DNA of 64,000 nucleotides from contig NW_004454229.1 of the NCBI RefSeq assembly GCF_000283155.1, positions 7,888,534-7,952,533 on the forward strand, given 5' to 3'. A program made the translations under genes and the position numbers. This document shows positions 1 to 11,214 of this stretch, piece by piece (the stretch's first letter is position 1; each line of letters begins with the position of its first letter). The notes beneath the pieces are model-generated. The model was not told the DNA's origin. It was given only the letters and a program-made list of their open reading frames with translations, and did not search any database. The DNA is from Ceratotherium simum simum. Its lineage: Eukaryota; Chordata; Mammalia; Perissodactyla; Rhinocerotidae.

Positions 1-164
1 CAATTAAAATAATAGAAATGTGAGATTAATATCTATGGTCCCCTACCTTTTAAAATATGTAAACAGGTTCTTAGAGTGCTCTGTAATAAATGCTATAATG
101 GAGCAGGGAGGTGTGTGTGGCGGGGAAGAGCATCTGGTTTCATTAAGGGGATGCAGGAAAGAAC

Positions 165-310
165 TCAGAAGAAATAACACTTAGCAGGAGACTCAAGGGG
201 ACAAAGTAGGGGGACAGGTGGTTGATGGCATCCTAGGCAGAAGGAACATGTGCAAAGGTATAATCATGTCAGCATGGAGAAAGCAAGGCTCATGGAGCCA
301 CTTGCTGGAG
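165..310 (-). repeat. L2 LINE fragment (probable)
   Basis: The stretch reads as the reverse complement of the region just upstream of the L2 3' end. It has a 'ctaggcagaaggaacatgtgcaaagg' type of phrase that is typical of antisense L2. It is heavily decayed and has no open frame of note. Recognition is by recalled consensus only, so the subfamily is open. Confidence 0.45.
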
Positions 311-508
311 GTTGAGGGGAGGAAAGTCAGGCAGGTGCATGGGGCCTTGACTGCCTCGCTTAGAAGGTTCTTCAACATTCTTCCCATTCTCCATTTTGCT
401 TATTTGAGTAAACCCCAGCTCAGTGACAGACAGGATATCATTTTGGAGCACCTTGAGTAGTTGATGCATGAGATTATGACAGCTTGGATAAAAGTCCTGG
501 CAGGGGTA

Positions 509-752
509 GAGCTGGCCCGGTGGCATAGTGGTTAAGTTCACACGCTCTGTTTCGGCAGCCTGGGGTCTACAGTTTCGGATCCAGGGCGTGGACCTACACA
601 CCGCTTGTCAAGCCATGCTGTGGCAGAGTCCCATATAAAGCAGAGGAAGATGGGCACAGATGTTAGCCCAGGGCCAATCTTCCTCAGCAAAAAGAGGAGG
701 ATTGGCAGATGTTAGCTCAGGGCTAATCTTCCTCACCAAAAAAAAAAAAAAA
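509..752 (+). mobile_element. ERE SINE (tRNA-headed, long-tail type)
   Basis: The head starts with the GGCCCGGTGGC-like tRNA A-box region and has a GTTCGGATCC-like B box in altered form (gtttcggatcc). The tail contains two copies of an 'atgttagc(c/t)cagggc(c/t)aatcttcctca' phrase and ends in an A run of about 16. An 18-bp direct repeat (aaagtcctggcaggggta) lies at 491-508 and again at 753-770, a clean target-site duplication. ERE SINEs are a perissodactyl family, so this element also gives the host lineage. Confidence 0.93.
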
Positions 753-774
753 AAAGTCCTGGCAGGGGTAATGA

Positions 775-1000
775 GGGACAAGGTAGAGTTGGTAAAACTT
801 AAATGTAGTAAGGATAAGGGAGATGGAAAATCTAATAAGACTCTAAGGTTTCTGGCTTAAAAAATACAGTGGTGGTTTTCAGAGAAAGAGAACACAAAAA
901 GGAGCCAATTAAGGGAAGAGTCGTTATGATTCCTTCGTTTGGGAGCATGTTGAATTTGAGGTGGAGATGTCTAGAGGGCCGGCACATGTGGCTGTAGAAG
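775..1000 (-). repeat. L2 LINE fragment (probable)
   Basis: It carries antisense L2-like phrases such as 'ctaaggtttctggctt' and 'catgttgaatttgaggtggagatgtc'. It lies just right of the ERE SINE, which probably landed in the same L2 copy as the fragment at 165-310. No coding capacity is left. Confidence 0.45.
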
Positions 1001-1639
1001 AGGATTTGGTGATTTGCAGGGCTCCAGGAACCGCCCGGTTTCCGCCCTCTGCTCTCAACAATTTTCCCACAGTGCTCAGTATCAGAGGCGGGGACAGGTG
1101 AGATGTATTTGATGGGCAGGGCGACATTTGTAAATCAGGGCTAAGATAGGCCTTTAGTCCTCCATTTCGCCTTTATTCACAGAAGCCAAGGGGCTGAAAT
1201 TCACAGCCAATTCAAAAAATGATTCAAAGGTCAAGTCGTTCTGATGGTAGGTCAAAGCCATTGCTTAACATACAGATTTAAGGTGCCTGGACTCAACCCA
1301 GTTTGGCTCAGGCAGCTCTACTTATTGGTCAACGGGCATCGGGCTAAATGATCAGATCTGGGTCTCGTTCATGGGGTGAGGCAAACACAGCTGACAGGCC
1401 AGTCACCGGGAATCCCAGGGCCTACAGGGTACCAGGCAGCGAATTATGTCCGTGTGCCAACCACTCAATTGAAGGGGATTGCATAGTGTAGATGAGAGAA
1501 GAAGCTAAGAGCACAAGGTACAGGAGCCCCATCAAGCTTTAGCCTCAAAGGACAAGAAAAGGAATCGAGAGGTTAGGAACAGAGAAAGGCTTTCTTGATC
1601 CCCTTCCTAAGGCAGGTCTCGTTATCCACCCAACCAATT
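1001..1639. other. No recognised feature
   Basis: Mixed-composition sequence with no open frame of substance, no simple repeat and no repeat family that I can name. It is most likely unique intergenic or intronic DNA. Confidence 0.5.
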
Positions 1640-1825
1640 TTGTCTCAGCTCCTTATGGGTTTCCCTTACGGCACTTATCAAAGGTTGTTTCTACATCTAT
1701 TTACTTGTGACTTCACTAAACTTGAAAGCAGCAACTTGCTGTCTTTTCTACTCCTTTATCTCCAGTGCCTAGAGCAGGGACTGCCACATAGTAGACACCC
1801 ATATTTGTTGAGCAAATGAAGTGGA
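1640..1825 (+). repeat. L2 LINE 3' end
   Basis: It follows the L2 3' consensus in order: a region about a 'cttatca' block, an 'aaacttgaaagcagcaactt' block, 'tatctccagtgcctagagcaggga', then 'cacatagtagacacccatatttgttgagcaaatgaa' at the end. Divergence is high, as expected for this old family. Confidence 0.7.
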
Positions 1826-2859
1826 ACACGAGATGGGTTGAAGCAAACAGTTCTGGAGCTGGGTCACAAACAAGGTGAAGCGGAGTACCACCTCTTTTTA
1901 TTAGGGGCTCACTATGTACAGGGTGAGCTGACATGTCAGAGGGAGGGCCCTGACCAGACCAGTCACTCTATGGTTCCTGTCTAGTCAAGTCCCTTCTAAT
2001 AACGGGCTTTTATGTCCTAGAACCAAAGACTTTCATTTGGTTTCTATCTGCCACCTCCACTCCTGCCCAAATATAGTGCTTGTATCGTCTGTAACATACC
2101 CCTGGCCTCCATTGTCCATCCTGTACGTACAGCTACTTCCAAGGGTCGGGAGCCCCTGCCTCTGCAGTGAGCCCTTTGCTCTCTAGCTAGCTCTGACTGC
2201 TATGCTTTGTTACAATATTGGGAATATCTGATGTTTATCTGTTTTTACCACTCACAGCCCTTTACTGAAGAAGCCCTGTCTATGCTTGTTTTCGTGTACA
2301 CAGAAATGAGGAAAAGGTAAACATCTGTAGCTGAGTCTTTAAAACAAAGTTTCAAGAGATATTCTTTGATTACTCTTCACTTATTGGAGCTGTGGGAAGT
2401 GATAAATACTTGGCTTTTTTCAGTCTTGAAGAGGCTGTGACCCAGTCACTCCATGATGAAAAGCAAGCAGTACAGTAACTTCAGGGTATAGAGGGTAAGC
2501 CAGTGACTGGGGCCGGGAAAGAGGTGGATGAACTTCAAATATGATCTGGGAGGCAAAGGGAGTAACTGAGGAGGTGCACTCAAGGCCACTTGCCAAGGGT
2601 CAGTGGCTGCAGGTCATATCCTAGCCGGGAGGCATTAGGTCAGAGTTGAAGGATGGAATTGGGGGCAGTTAGTGAGGTTTTGATTGATATTTGCCACCTT
2701 GGCATTAGGCGACCCTAAGAGTTGTAACATGGACAGAAGTCACCTAAGGAATGTTAACTGTGGGCACTTTAGAATAGCGGTCACGAACAGGACTTGGGTA
2801 TCTGACAAACTTCTCCCTCAAGCTCCAGAATCACACATACAACCACTGACTGAATATCT
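1826..2859. other. No recognised feature
   Basis: No family recognised. Short open frames are present on both strands but lack protein-like character. The right end borders the ERVL pol remnant and may contain further, unrecognisable ERVL sequence. Confidence 0.45.
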
Positions 2860-3171
2860 CCCTTGGTTGTCTCCAAATTGACATGGCCAAAGCCATGGTC
2901 ATGGGCATGGACTGAAGGAAGGATGCTGGTGCATCAGTGGTGGGTCTGGGCTATCTGCTCATTAGTTTGCTTGGACCTTTTGGTTCTGCCATTGTTTGAT
3001 CTTGAATGTACAATTTCCAACTTTTGTTGGAGTGTTGCTGGGCCCATTTGATCTTATGATCTGGTGGGTCTGACAGGATTGAGCTCACGATAGGAAGCTG
3101 CAAGCACATGGTCATTTGGTGGTAGCATTCTGTCTCTACCAGGGCCCAGTAGCACAACAATTGTTGTATTT
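2860..3171 (-). pseudogene. ERVL pol remnant, RNase H side
   Basis: The minus-strand translation matches the ERVL pol segment that contains the CYWALVETE motif, followed by a recognisable LPI...LSDPP.HK block and a short AQQHS block. The open part is about 69 codons. It is the downstream continuation of the pol piece at 4,046-4,290; the two were separated by a later insertion. Long inactive: frame breaks and missing flanks. The lower-coordinate limit is approximate because similarity fades. Confidence 0.75.
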
Positions 3172-3184
3172 AAAAATAATGCCA

Positions 3185-3391
3185 GGGCCGGCCCCGTGGC
3201 TTAGCGGTTGAGTGCGCGCGCTCTGCTGCTGGCGGCCTGGGTTCGGATCCCAGGCGTGCACCGACACACCGCTTCTCTGGCCATGCTGAGGCCGCGTCCC
3301 ACATACAGCAACTAGAAGGATGTGCAACTATGACATACAACTATCTACTGGGGCTTTGGGGGAAAAAATAAATAAATAAAATTATAAAAAA
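3185..3391 (+). mobile_element. ERE1-type SINE, young-looking
   Basis: The tRNA-derived head is near intact, with many CpGs kept (gcgcgcgctctgctgctggc) and a GGTTCGGATCC B box. Its tail differs from the other three SINEs in the window: it ends in a 'caactatctactggggctt' block and then a TAAA-rich tract. A 13-bp direct repeat (aaaaataatgcca) lies at 3,172-3,184 and 3,392-3,404. The retained CpGs and exact duplication suggest a recent insertion compared with its neighbours. Confidence 0.93.
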
Positions 3392-3404
3392 AAAAATAAT
3401 GCCA

Positions 3405-4045
3405 AAGCGGTAAAATTTCAGAATGAGCTTATTTTCCAGAAGTTGTTAGTCAAAAATGATTCTGATCAGCAAAAGATGAACAAAGAATATTATACCATAT
3501 TCACCATTTTGGTGTGTGTGAGGGTGGTGTCTGAACTGCTTTAATTGAAGATAGAGTAAAAAAAAAAAAGCAGAAATATCCAACATCTATTCCACTTCTA
3601 TTTTCTCTATCAAAGAGAACAATTTTCAAAGTATTTATGATGGCATAAACATAAGATTAGGTGAAAAGATAATAAGATAAACTAAGTTATAAACTATAAT
3701 AAATTATTTTAATTTTTCCGGGTTCAGAAGAGCACGTCTTAAGATAATCAAAAAAAATAAAACTTGTAAATTTGGTGCGGAAATATTTTTAGTAATCATA
3801 GAGAAATAGAAAATAGGATACATGAGTTGAAAATATGCTTCAACTTTCAAGAAAGAAAAGAGTAGAGTTTTGGAAACTATAGACCAATGAGCTTAATGTC
3901 AACCCCCAAGAAATTCTAGAAGGGATTATTAGACAGGTTATTGAGAATAAAGAAGAAAGCAATAACTATGAGGAACTATTATTTAATACCTTACTATCTA
4001 AATTCCTTTAAAAATAAAAGTTCTGAATTGATAAAATAAATAAAA
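3405..4045 (+). repeat. A/T-rich insertion with LINE RT-like trace
   Basis: This block interrupts the ERVL pol remnant. Near 3,878-3,900 the plus strand encodes NYRPMSLMS, which resembles the NYRPxSL motif of non-LTR reverse transcriptases of the CR1/L3 type. The frame is broken by a stop a few codons later. The rest is A/T-rich and unrecognised. It may be an old non-L1 LINE fragment or a composite; the motif match is short and could be chance. Confidence 0.35.
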
Positions 4046-4290
4046 AGATGTACAATTATCCATTGAAAATGACGTGGCCTTCCTTGCCGAAGAGGCCCAG
4101 AGGCCTGTGTTGTGATTGTCCCCCTGGGACTTGCCACAAATTCCACATGCATCTTTTTCTAGTACTGACACTTCCATCATCATAGGGGCTGCCAGCTCAT
4201 ATGGCCCAAGCAGTAGGGCTGCTTGTAATACACACAAATCTGGCCCTTTAAAAGCACATGGAGCCTCATTGGGTGAGCTTGCTTGGAACT
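4046..4290 (-). pseudogene. ERVL pol remnant, upstream piece
   Basis: On the minus strand the LQAALLLGPY block and a following MEVSVLEKDA block match ERVL pol between reverse transcriptase and RNase H, where the family has an AALPLGPY-like motif. It ends near MDNC, the point where the family continues with the CYWALVETE segment found at 2,860-3,171. Frame is open for about 79 codons by chance of survival, but there is no start context and no intact domain. Confidence 0.7.
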
Positions 4291-4694
4291 GGGAAGGTTA
4301 GCAGAGTGACTTGAATACATGTGGGAAACACAGAAGAGGAGAAAGGAAATCCTGTTCTCATGTCCGTCCTATACAGAAAAACACAGGGCAAAGTGCTGAC
4401 CCAGCTTATCTCCCAGGAAACCCAAGAAGCCTGACTCCTGCCTAACAGCGTCTGGATTCGCAGGGTCAAGTGTGTCTTGTAGTGGGTTATGTAGTTGCTG
4501 CCCTAGGTTGTATGAAGCTGAGCCACGTGAAATCACCAGCTGCCTCCTCTCTTCTCTGATGACAATTTCCGCTTTGATTCACCTTACTAAATTTCCTCTT
4601 ATGTTACGGGTTACCAGCCACCCAAGCAGAGTCAACACGGTGAGAACTGCGAGAAAGCCAAGGGCAAAATGGAAGGGCTTGATTTTTGTTGGCT
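4291..4694. other. No recognised feature
   Basis: Possibly more decayed ERVL pol at the left end, but I cannot follow it. No other family or gene-like signal seen. Confidence 0.4.
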
Positions 4695-4885
4695 ATTGTT
4701 TATGTCAGGAAATATGTTGGGCACTTTTTACATTAAACAAACACTCAACGCTTATTATGCACAACCATCTCATTTAATCTTTAAGCTCCGTTAAGTTCAT
4801 TTTACGTAAAAGTTAACTCAGGGGTTTAATTTGCTGAAAGTCACACACAGAGCCTAAAACGTGTATGGGTAGAGTTTTGACTCAC
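4695..4885 (-). repeat. MIR SINE
   Basis: It matches antisense MIR: a 'gttgggcactttttacatta' block, 'catctcatttaatcttta', then a 'ttgctgaaagtcacacacag' block. These are decayed forms of the standard antisense MIR order. Confidence 0.6.
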
Positions 4886-5879
4886 TTCCCTAGAAAAGAA
4901 GCCTGAGTCTAAAGTTTGTGTAACACTTTGCTTGGGAGTAAAATTTCAGGGAAGCAGAGGTGAGGGAAAAGGAGGAGTGAGGCAGAGGAGAAGAGTAAAT
5001 ATAACTGCATTCTGCGCTGCCCCAGCTTGGCAACGAACTGATTCCCTGGTCTTCTGGCATCTTCAGAGAGGATGTATGAAACTCCTGTGCCTCCAAACTG
5101 TCTGTCTGGAAGAAAGCGTGTCCATCAGCTCCCATCTCCCACCAGTCAGGGATGGCTCCATGGAGTGTTAACTCTCCTGCACTTCTAGATTCTTCAACTG
5201 AAGATGTTAGGGAGTTGGTCCCATGATGGTTGAGCTGTGATACGAAAGCCCCAGGGCAGAAGGCAATAGGCTAATGGTTTGGGCACTGGCAGGGCAAGCC
5301 CTCAAGGGACCTGAGGGATAAGTAGAAATTGCCTCTGCTCCTGATGGTCTTTGCAGGCCCCTCTGTAGCAGAAGCAGCCCAAGATCATGGGAACCAAGCA
5401 AGTCTTCTCTAGGCCTGCGCTGGTCAGAGAGCAAGGTGACGGGGCAGATCCTGGCTAGGGCATAGTCTGAGTTCCCTACAGTGAGGGTGCATGGACCTGC
5501 CCTCCCTCTTTACCTTTGAACCATTCCTACAATGTTTCAACCAAAATCAGCATTGCAAGGAAGGGTTAATTAGAACACTATGAACATCTTTTAGGTTCTG
5601 AGGGTCAGATGCCATTTCTTAAGACCTGATGTTTTCCTCTAGATGATTTCAAAATTATACAAGCTGGTTATTATTCTCATTGCAGAAACATTAGAGAAAG
5701 TTTGGAAAACATCTAAAAGAGTAAGGAAGAAAGTAAAACTCTCATATCAACAATACCTAGAAGAAACCATGGGTAGTATTATGTGTATGTGAGCACGTAA
5801 GAAATAAAGGCAGGCTTTACATAAACGTTAAGTAAAAAATGAACAAAAACGGCATGTAGGCAGTGTGTTGGGTAAATCT
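4886..5879. other. No recognised feature
   Basis: Mostly unique-looking sequence. Short overlapping open frames at 4,890-5,171 exist on both strands, have no recognisable protein similarity and are likely chance. Confidence 0.5.
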
Positions 5880-6000
5880 TTTTAAAAATATATTTTATTG
5901 TGGTAAAGTGTATATAACATAAAATGTCATTTTAGCCATCTATTAAAGAGTAGATAACTCAGTGGTGTTAGTACCCCTTCTACTCTTTGTATCCCCCTTG
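5880..6000 (-). repeat. LINE-1 3' UTR fragment
   Basis: The phrase 'attttattgtggtaaagtgtatataacataaaatgtcattttagccat', here quoted in part, is the antisense of an old L1M-type 3' region. It continues with the usual 'cagtggtgttagtac' form. Short and diverged. Confidence 0.55.
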
Positions 6001-7195
6001 CTATGGACACAACTGGGCATGTCTCTTGGAGATTCCATTCCTGTCAACAGCAAAATGTCACTTCACAACTGTAGCCTGATAAGAGTGAAGTGATGAAGGC
6101 TCAGAGATGCAGAATGGGAGTCTGCTGAGGGGCACTAGAGGGTCCAAGGGATCTGGGAGGGACACTGAGAGCATCTTCTGTACTTCTGTGGGGTCCTCAA
6201 AGAATAAAGAAAGGATCTCTCTTGCTTAAACCACAGCCCAGAGGTCTGTAAGGCTCCAGTTTAATGCCCACCATGGAAGGGTGGGTCTCTGTGTCAAAAT
6301 CACCTGCCCCAATGCTGAAACCCACAGCATCCAGAAGAGACGCTGATTCCCTTCTGAGATAGGCCTGGGTCTTTCAGTGATGAGGGTCTAGATCACTCCA
6401 CTAGGCGATTACCCTGAGCCTCCTGAAGTGCAGGCTGAGCGTGGGGGAAACCCAGAGTGGGTAATGGAGGAGGGAGATGTTGACTATCAGTTACAACCTG
6501 GGACTACCTGCAATAGTGAGACTGGAGCTTGTCCCACTAACCCACCTGTATTGAGTCTTGAGGAGATTGCAGTGAGCAATCTTGAGATGGAGCAGAAGTA
6601 GTGACGGGCGTCACTGGTGTAAAGGATGGCCTGTCTAAGATGCCTCTTGTGCCCTCCCTCCCCTCACCCACTGCTGAAGGACTAGCTTTGCACAGGTGTA
6701 AACTTAGCCCTTCCTCCTTGCTTTCCGCCCCAGGTTTTCCCCGGCACCTCAGAGTGGGAGGTCCATGGGAACTCGCTCAGTACTCACACCTGTGCTTCCT
6801 GCACATGGAGGGGGCAACACCCATGGTAAGCCTTGACCAGTGGGGATGGAGTTGGTGGATACATCCTCCCTTCTCTCATCCATTCAGTGGATGATGCTGA
6901 GGCACATACTACACAGCTCCTCAGAGGGTCCCACTGGGACTGAGCCCCCTCAGTGGTGACAAGCTTGATAATGCATCCTTGCATTGGTTTTCCTGTCTCA
7001 CTCTTTCCATCCCCCCACTCCTCTCTCCTAGAATAACTTCCCAAAATAAATTACATGCTAGCAAGCTCTTATCTTAGCCTGGGTTCTCCTAGAAAGCACA
7101 GCCTAAGATTAGTATATATCCAACTCTATGTAAATATCATAAGCCTGTCTCCTTATCATTATAAATTATATAAACATTTTTAATGGTTGTAACAT
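6001..7195. other. No recognised feature
   Basis: Mixed-composition sequence without a simple repeat. The open frames at 6,601-6,894 (+) and 6,784-7,044 (-) overlap on opposite strands and show no known domain. I regard both as chance. Confidence 0.5.
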
Positions 7196-7410
7196 AAAGC
7201 AGACTCTAGAGTCACACTGCCTGTCAAATAACTGCCTGGTAAGTAACCTCGGAAAAGTTATTTAACTTTCTGGTGTCAGCTTTCTTATACATAAAATGGT
7301 GATAATAGTAATAATACCCTCATAGGGTTATTGAGAGAATTAATATGTTAGTTCAGATTAAGTGCTTTGAAATTTGCCTGGCACAGAATAGCTAATGCAT
7401 TGTGCTTTCT
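7196..7410 (+). repeat. MIR SINE
   Basis: Sense MIR is recognisable along most of its length: 'agactctagagtcacactgcctg', then a decayed 'cttttacttaacttt' zone, 'cataaaatggtgataatagtaataatacc', 'catagggttattgagag' and 'gcctggcacagaatag'. Confidence 0.8.
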
Positions 7411-7439
7411 ATTATTTTCATGATGACAACAAATTGGCT

Positions 7440-7690
7440 AATTACAGTTTTCCCACTGTTTCCACAATTTTTCCACTGCTAAATAATGCACTGTGTGAAC
7501 CACATCAGCATGAACAGGGTCTGCTGATAACAATGATCACTGTGTGAACAATCTCTGTGTAAATCATGTCTGCGCTTCAGATTATTTCCTTAGGATAGAT
7601 TCCTAGAAGCAGGATTTCTGGGTCCGATACCCCATGCCTACTGCAGTTGTAGCACTTCACACTTCCATTGTAATAGGCTGTTATTGCCTC
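7440..7690 (-). repeat. LINE-1 fragment
   Basis: Contains 'ttatttccttaggatagattcctagaagcaggatttctgggt', an antisense L1M-type phrase, and then a 'cacacttccattgtaatagg' type end. Short and diverged; no coding capacity. Confidence 0.5.
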
Positions 7691-7694
7691 TGAC

Positions 7695-7775
7695 CCCCAA
7701 GATGTAAGCCCTGTGGGTAGGAGCTAGGGCTTTTTGATTTTCATTGCATCCTCAGCACTTGACAAATTAATTAAG
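7695..7775 (+). repeat. L2 LINE 3' fragment
   Basis: Short run in L2 3' order: 'atgtaagccctgtgggtaggagctaggg', a T-rich link, then 'cattgcatcctcagcacttga'. Very short, so only moderate support. Confidence 0.45.
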
Positions 7776-9366
7776 TTCCTTCTGTGTGCTAGCCCCAATG
7801 TTAAGCAAACAAACACAAACTCTACTCTATTGATATATATTTCTAAGATGTTTTCCAGTTTAGGTGGCACATCCTTAATACTTGTAGTGAGCTTGTAGAA
7901 TATAACAAAGATCTAAATAAATTGATCAGGACACGTAGGACATTTAGTTAGAAACTCACACAAGACACATTCTGAGCTTCAGCTCTTATAAACTCTGATC
8001 ATATGACTGTAATATAAACTTACTCATCCAGCCCCAATAAAAAAAGTAAACGTTTCATATTCCAACTGTGTCAATAACCGAGGGGCAGAAATGGATCCCA
8101 TAAGAAAACAAACATTTGGCCTTCATAATTAAAAGTCAATATTAGACAAAGACCCCAAATAGGCCAGGCAATTACCTGCCTCTTCTTAGCTCATACCTTG
8201 ATGATTCCTCCCTGCATACCGTGGGAGAAACAGCTGCTTCGCCAAGGCTCACCTGGTTAGAATTTTTCATGGAGCGTGACTTTGAGAGAAAAAGCCCAGT
8301 CAAGCAAAACTGTGCAAATTAATTTGGGTTTACATTACCAAGTGTGTATCCCAAACGGTGTCTGCAAAGCGGTCTGAAGGAAAATTGAAACATAAAATGC
8401 CATATAAACAGAAAAATAATTGACGACTTTGGAAGCAATAAAGTTAGTACCTTCTGGGAAATTAAACTCAGTCACAAACGCATACTAAGTGTAAACAGAA
8501 TTGATAGAAACAGACACGATATACACAGCTATTAATCTGGAGACGGTGGGATTTTAAAACATCTTTAAATTATTACTGTGCATCTTCATACCTGTTTTGT
8601 GACATGTACTAGAGGCATGGGGATGAGGACACACTCTCTTCCATTAGGATTATATAGTTACAATATGATGCATGTTATAACAGACTGCAATGGATACACA
8701 GATGCTGGAGCAATTAGTTTTGCTTGTTATTAGGGGGTGGTTATGGAAAACTTAATATATATATTTCCAGATATAATGAAGACAAGATGAGTCACCCTGC
8801 TCTTCGAGATACAAAAGTATTTGTCCTGAACTCCCATCTTACAAGATGAGCAACTCACTGCCCTTCTAATCTCCTTGGGATTCTTGGGTGGTAGTGTTCT
8901 GGGTAGGTTTGTATTTCTCCTGGTTATAATGACTGGCTATGGGTTCTTGATTCTAGTGAATTAGACCATTTTATCAATCACCTGGCTGTCCACACATGTG
9001 GTCCCTTTTCCCCATTGCATGAAGCCAGACTGAAAACCACCCCATCTTTTACTCCCCCAACCACACTGATATCAGCTGTGCAGCACCAGACTTTTACTGA
9101 GTGGTTGGACAATAGAGGGGGTCTCAAACTGTAGCATCAATCACAACAACTGGAGTATTTAAATGTTCATATTCTTAAGTTGTTTATCCACTTGGCCACT
9201 AGGAGTTTGTTATTTCTTACCCCCTTCTCCCTTTGAGTCTACTTCTCAATGCTGTTCACCCCAAACTCCCAATCCTTGTAGCTATTTTTCACTAATAATT
9301 TTATTTCACTTTTTTTTATAGATTTTTTAGATCTATCATGGTAGTTTCTTTTAAAGTGGAGGTGGG
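7776..9366. other. No recognised feature
   Basis: About 1.6 kb of A/T-rich unique-looking sequence. Short TATA tracts (near 8,756-8,770) and no open frame in the range of interest. No repeat family named. Confidence 0.5.
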
Positions 9367-9615
9367 GGGGCCAGCCAGTGATGCAGCAGTTAAGTGCGCA
9401 AGCTCCGCTTCAGCGGCCCGGGGTTCACCGGTTCGGATCCCGGGCACGCACCAACGCACCACTTGTTGAGCCTTGCTGTGACGGCATCCCATATAAAGTA
9501 GAGGAAGATGGGTGTGAATGTTAGCTCAGGGCCAGTCTTCCTCAACAAAAAAAGAGGAGGATTGGTGTCAGATGCTAGCTCAGGGCTGATCTTCCTCACA
9601 AAAAAAATAAAATAA
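9367..9615 (+). mobile_element. ERE SINE (long-tail type)
   Basis: Head with a GGTTCGGATCCCGGGC B-box region and the doubled 'agctcaggg..(a/g)tcttcctca' tail, same subfamily as the copy at 509-752. It ends in an A/T-rich run. The flanks share a near-match (aaagtggaggtggg on the left, aaaatggaggggg on the right), consistent with a slightly mutated target-site duplication. Confidence 0.92.
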
Positions 9616-9654
9616 AATGGAGGGGGCATGTTATTACTTGTTCCAGGGGATAAT

Positions 9655-9845
9655 GGCACAACAGGAAAAAGAACAGGGACATTGGGATCAGACAGAACTC
9701 TTTTCAAACCCTAGATCTGGTCTGAGTTGTGTAACCACGGACAAATGAGCACTATCTGAGCCTGTATGTCCTCAAATTGAAAATGGGAACACTCCCATCC
9801 ATCTCATAGGTTGCTGGATCTGACGAAATGGCATATGGGGGACAT
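9655..9845 (+). repeat. MIR SINE
   Basis: Sense MIR: 'attgggatcagacagaactc', 'gtgtaaccacggacaaatga', 'ctgagcctgtatgtcctcaa', 'aaaatgggaacact' and 'catctcataggttgctgga', in the right order and spacing for the family. Confidence 0.7.
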
Positions 9846-11214
9846 CTGTGCACAGACGGGGATCAAACATGGAGAGCTTAGGGAAACACTGAAGTAATCT
9901 GCAGGCTGTGGCCCAAAGAGCCTCAAGACAAATGACTTCTCGTATTTTTTGGTTTCTGTTTTTCAGCATACCCGTACTTTTTCAAGTCAAGTTAGTTGTA
10001 AATATTTTTAAAAAATAGAATATTTCACATGAAAATCTGGTGTTCAGCAATTTAAAGGGTCAGAAGATCTGAAAAAAAAAAAAAAATGGGGCCTGCCTTC
10101 TCCCTGGCAACAGCTGGCTGGGGCGTTATTAATGATTGCCCCATTCCAGCCCCATTCCCTCAGCTGTTAGGTCTGCAACTCCCATCCAACGTGTGATTCC
10201 AGGGACCAGCCTGCTGAGAGCAAAACTAGAACACCTGGTCTGATGAGACTGCGGGCAGTCAAACACATCAGGACAAAACAATTCAATTTGGGATTCTCCT
10301 GGAACATGCAAAATACATGGTTTCTAGAATAATGTAATGGTGTTGGGTAAAGGTTGGTAAGAGGTAGGGATGTGATGGAGACTAAAAGTTTAGATTAGGG
10401 CCCACCTCAGCAATCTTGCAGCAGTCACTCAGGCCTAGTGACCTGTTCAGTGCAGTTTGCATGGCCACGAGGGCTTTCGTTTCATTTCTAGGAGTCTAAG
10501 TTCATTCTTGCCCTGTTTCCTCTTATCTTATCAAAACACGATTTCAGCAGCTAGAGAATGCAGGTAGGTAGGGGCCCCTCTGTCTGCTGATTCCTTCCAG
10601 ATGTAAGTTATTTCATTTTCCAAGGGGCCCTAGGGTTTGGGAAAACTACTTGTCCAGTGTAATCACCTATGAGCTAGTACAAACTCAAGCTTTACTGCAA
10701 TTTATTAGTCACTGACACGCCAAAAGGAAAAAAGCTTTAGAGAAACTAAGAAAACAGCCATTCAAGATTTTAATCTGAGGTTCATTTGAGCATGTTTGGG
10801 GTTTAAAAAATAAATAGATCCATTTCTATCAGCATCCATGCAACATCCTACACAGATATTTTAAAGCCAGCATGGCTTGTGTGAGCCCACATTTCTAAAA
10901 CAGCCCAAGAATGTGCTTCAGCAGCTCTCCCCGGATCCCAGGAATACTGGTGTTGGAAACCCTCTCATGAGAAATTGAAGCCTTGGGTCTGTATTAGTCT
11001 TGCTCTGTAAATTTCAGATTGCCCAAAGCATCTTTTAAGGGGTGAAGTTGGTATGCCCTAGAGCAGATGAATGTCTTTCCTGTAATCTGAAGAGCCATCA
11101 CATTAGTGCTGAGTAGTTCCTTGAAAACCTCCAACCCTCTCCCTTTAAAAGGCAGGGAAATTTAAGTCCAAATTCACTCAGCAAGCCACCAAACCCTTAC
11201 TCCTCATTGTGACA
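9846..11214. other. No recognised feature
   Basis: Contains a 15-bp A run near 10,071-10,085 but no flanking SINE or retrocopy that I can see. The GC-richer block at 10,090-10,320 has an unsupported 60-codon open frame on the minus strand. Otherwise unassigned. Confidence 0.45.

Noticed and set aside
9372..9460. tRNA gene
   Set aside because: The tRNA-like boxes belong to the head of an ERE SINE; the same is true at 511, 3,185 and 22,170.
10071..10085. A run as the tail of a processed pseudogene
   Set aside because: No upstream coding-like sequence or target duplication found.
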